This document shows positions 42,290-43,592 of a stretch of 43,592 nt of DNA, in pieces. The position numbers and the translations under genes are program-made. Every line of letters begins with the position of its first letter. Positions within the stretch are counted from its first letter, which is position 1. This DNA is from CAIPFQ01 sp035480615 (lineage in GTDB: Bacteria; Chlamydiota; Chlamydiia; Chlamydiales; SM23-39): NCBI GenBank assembly GCA_035480615.1, contig DATIHO010000082.1:1-43592 (forward strand). The letters run 5' to 3'. The notes under the pieces were generated by a model, which did no database searches, was not told where the DNA came from, and saw only the letters and a list, made by a program, of their open reading frames with translations.

Positions 42290-43201
42290 ATGACATCAAT
42301 TCATTCTTTAGGATCCGATACAACCAACTACATAATTAACGAATTCACTAACCCTGAAGACTGGGAAAATTTGCGATGGGTGAATAAGGAATTCCATAAA
42401 AAGGTCTCTGAGTGCGCTGAAGGCAGAATAGCCAAGTGGCAACAAAGCGAGCCTCCCTTCAGTATGCCCGACGAAATTGCGCATCTTCCACCAGTGTGTC
42501 AAGTACAAAACCTTTACAAATCCATTGCTGATGTGAGGAATCATTCCGAAGTAAAGGGGGATGTATTAGCCAATATACCGACAGCGATGAGGCTACAAGC
42601 TGCCTTTGGGTTAATACGATTCATACGACTTTTACAAGACATTTATCCTGAAAGAGAATGGCCGATTATTCAGGAAGGTAATCCAATAACTGAAGCGGCA
42701 ATGATTCGCAAATGGATGGAAGCAAATCAGGGCGCACTCGATCATATTACCATGATAGATCTTTCGGATTCAGATATTTCTATTTTACCTCCTGAAATAA
42801 ATTACTTTTCGCAATTGGAATATCTTGATGTTAGCCATACTCACATCACTTCCTTACCAGAATTCAATCTACAAAACTTGGGTGCTCTTTACCTTGACGA
42901 CACCCCCCTCATCTCATTGCCTAAAGCCTTTAATCCACAAAATTTAAGCTTGCTTAACGTTAGCAATACTTCAATTTCCTCATTTCCTGAAGACTTCAAT
43001 CCACCGAATTTAAGAGAGCTCGACGCTAGCGATACTCCTCTCCTCTCATTGCCTAAGGGCTTTAATCCACTCACTTTATGGACGCTTAAACTTAGCAATA
43101 CCCATGTTACCTCGTTGCCTGAAGGATTTAACCCACCCCATTTAAGATGGTCCGACCATTTAAAAAGTTTACGCCAGCCTTCGAGATGCATTTTATCCTA
43201 A
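42290..43201 (+). CDS. F-box-like / leucine-rich repeat protein, candidate effector
   Basis: 303 aa without signal peptide or membrane segments. Residues about 6-45 (LGSDTTNYIINEFTNPEDW, NLRWVNKEFHKKV) resemble an F-box, the SKP1-binding motif of eukaryotic ubiquitin ligases. Residues about 150-285 hold five to six leucine-rich repeats of 21-22 residues with the consensus L.LSNT.ITSLPEGFNPPNL. F-box/LRR proteins are known in amoeba-associated chlamydiae as type III effector candidates; that role is inference here. It has its own promoter. The repeat array ends abruptly with a Cys-Ile-Leu-Ser tail, and a 172-bp palindrome starts at the last base of the stop codon, so the C-terminus may have been cut by the element. 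Confidence 0.72.
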   Translation: MTSIHSLGSDTTNYIINEFTNPEDWENLRWVNKEFHKKVSECAEGRIAKWQQSEPPFSMPDEIAHLPPVCQVQNLYKSIADVRNHSEVKGDVLANIPTAMRLQAAFGLIRFIRLLQDIYPEREWPIIQEGNPITEAAMIRKWMEANQGALDHITMIDLSDSDISILPPEINYFSQLEYLDVSHTHITSLPEFNLQNLGALYLDDTPLISLPKAFNPQNLSLLNVSNTSISSFPEDFNPPNLRELDASDTPLLSLPKGFNPLTLWTLKLSNTHVTSLPEGFNPPHLRWSDHLKSLRQPSRCILS

Positions 43202-43372
43202 GAGAGTGTCTGCAAATTAAATTTCAGTCGATTTTTCGGTTCTTTTGAGCCGATTTTCGATTAAAAATTGGGGGGTAATATCAGCTTTCGTATATGACCC
43301 CCCAATTTTTAATCGAAATTCGGCCAAAATAATCCAAAAACTCGACGAAACGTTAATATGCAGACACTCTCT
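43201..43372. repeat. Long palindromic element, type C
   Basis: 172 bp, ends AGAGAGTGTCTGCA and complement. The strongest inner block is TCGATTAAAAATTGGGGGGT; the outer arms pair with scattered mismatches. It occupies the gap between the LRR gene stop and convergent clpB. Ends unlike types A and B, but the same total length class. The remaining 46 bases (43373-43418) before the clpB stop show nothing clear. Confidence 0.9.
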
Positions 43373-43418
43373 AAATCGGCGAACATTTGCGAAAGCAGCT
43401 CGCGCTCTTGGTAGACAT

Positions 43419-43592
43419 TTAAAAATTAGTTTGGCTTGAATTTTTTAGCTCATAACTGATCGCAAAGCGATCTCCTTGCTGCTCGCCTATGAGAAGAAGC
43501 TCGCTGTTTGTTGGAATTTTGCCCTCAAGGATTGCGGTGGCGAAAAGATTCACCACCTCATTTTGGATAAGGCGTTTAAGAGGACGGGCGCC
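43419..43592 (-). CDS. clpB: Disaggregase ClpB, C-terminal end only
   Basis: The last 57 codons are visible; the gene continues past the right edge. The C-terminal small domain of a Clp/Hsp100 ATPase is clear from GARPLKRLIQNEVVNLFATA followed by ILEGKI, the ClpB family ending (GARPLKR...LEGKIP). After it come about 30 residues (NSELLLIGEQQGDRFAISYE) ending in a polar tail. ClpB works with DnaK/DnaJ to resolve aggregates. It is convergent with the LRR gene across a palindromic element. Confidence 0.85.
   Translation of the reverse strand, partial: GARPLKRLIQNEVVNLFATAILEGKIPTNSELLLIGEQQGDRFAISYELKNSSQTNF

Noticed and set aside
43245..43439. 64-residue open frame in the C palindrome
   Set aside because: It runs through the palindrome and then antisense into clpB; nothing supports translation.

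Overview
This window looks like chromosomal DNA of an environmental (chlamydia-like) member of the Chlamydiales. Waddlia or a close relative fits best, but I cannot prove the genus from sequence alone. Three gene blocks keep the order known from Chlamydiaceae: dnaJ-rpsU-tsaB-lon...rnz-xerC-ABC-F, glyA-clpP-dapF, and rplY-pth-rpsF-rpsR-rplI-ispE. A chlamydial CdsZ-type zinc-ribbon protein, a SEC-C-tagged methionine aminopeptidase and a chlamydial-length glyA point the same way. Genes that Chlamydiaceae are known to lack are mixed in, such as a heptose pathway for LPS, an F-box/LRR protein and a DUF4143 ATPase. They mark an amoeba-associated relative.

Layout. Positions 1-2.7 kb (minus strand) hold a methionine ABC importer operon, metN-metI-metQ, with a methyltransferase-like gene cut by the window edge. 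Positions 2.8-7.6 kb hold a two-part methyltransferase-like protein, a secreted beta-barrel protein, a small helical protein and the DUF4143 ATPase with its own promoter. Positions 7.6-18.1 kb are the dnaJ/rpsU/tsaB // lon-hldC-rhomboid-rnz // spoU/ABC-F // xerC block. Positions 18.1-20.6 kb hold a permease and an exported hydrolase whose 3' end runs into rnpB on the other strand. Positions 20.5-29.7 kb hold rnpB, cdsZ, glyA, clpP, dapF, tRNA-Gln, prs, rplY, pth, rpsF, rpsR, rplI and ispE. Positions 29.7-32.2 kb hold a Ca2+-type P-ATPase lacking its N-terminus, bracketed by a 19-bp direct repeat. Positions 32.4-38.4 kb hold csbD, hldD-hldA, mnmA/htpX and a membrane coiled-coil protein. Positions 38.5-42.1 kb (minus) hold map, truA, marC, a PLD protein and rpmB. 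An F-box/LRR effector candidate and the clpB tail close the window.

The most unusual feature is a set of palindromic elements that belong to no family I recognise. Four near-perfect palindromes of about 166-172 bp lie between genes (20893, 24110, 27447, 43201). They have three kinds of ends (A, B, C). Types A and B also occur as 36-38 bp short forms (28789, 29548, 32273). Type A ends supply stop codons (clpP, and a back-up stop for cdsZ) and start codons: DapF and IspE begin with the same element-encoded pattern M-x-P-K-x-R. One 36-bp B element sits in frame inside ispE and adds exactly 12 residues. This resembles in principle the Rickettsia palindromic elements but the sequences here are different. 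I regard it as the best candidate for an undescribed system.

Other points of note are: a heptose kinase with a decayed adenylyltransferase domain whose job is done by a separate hldC 21 kb away; an mnmA that appears to start at ATT in a TAATT stop/start overlap; a consensus promoter that would give a leaderless ABC-F mRNA; and an 84-bp GC-rich duplication/insertion between two convergent genes. No gene-free stretch exceeds about 300 bases except 20563-21058, which holds rnpB and a palindrome.
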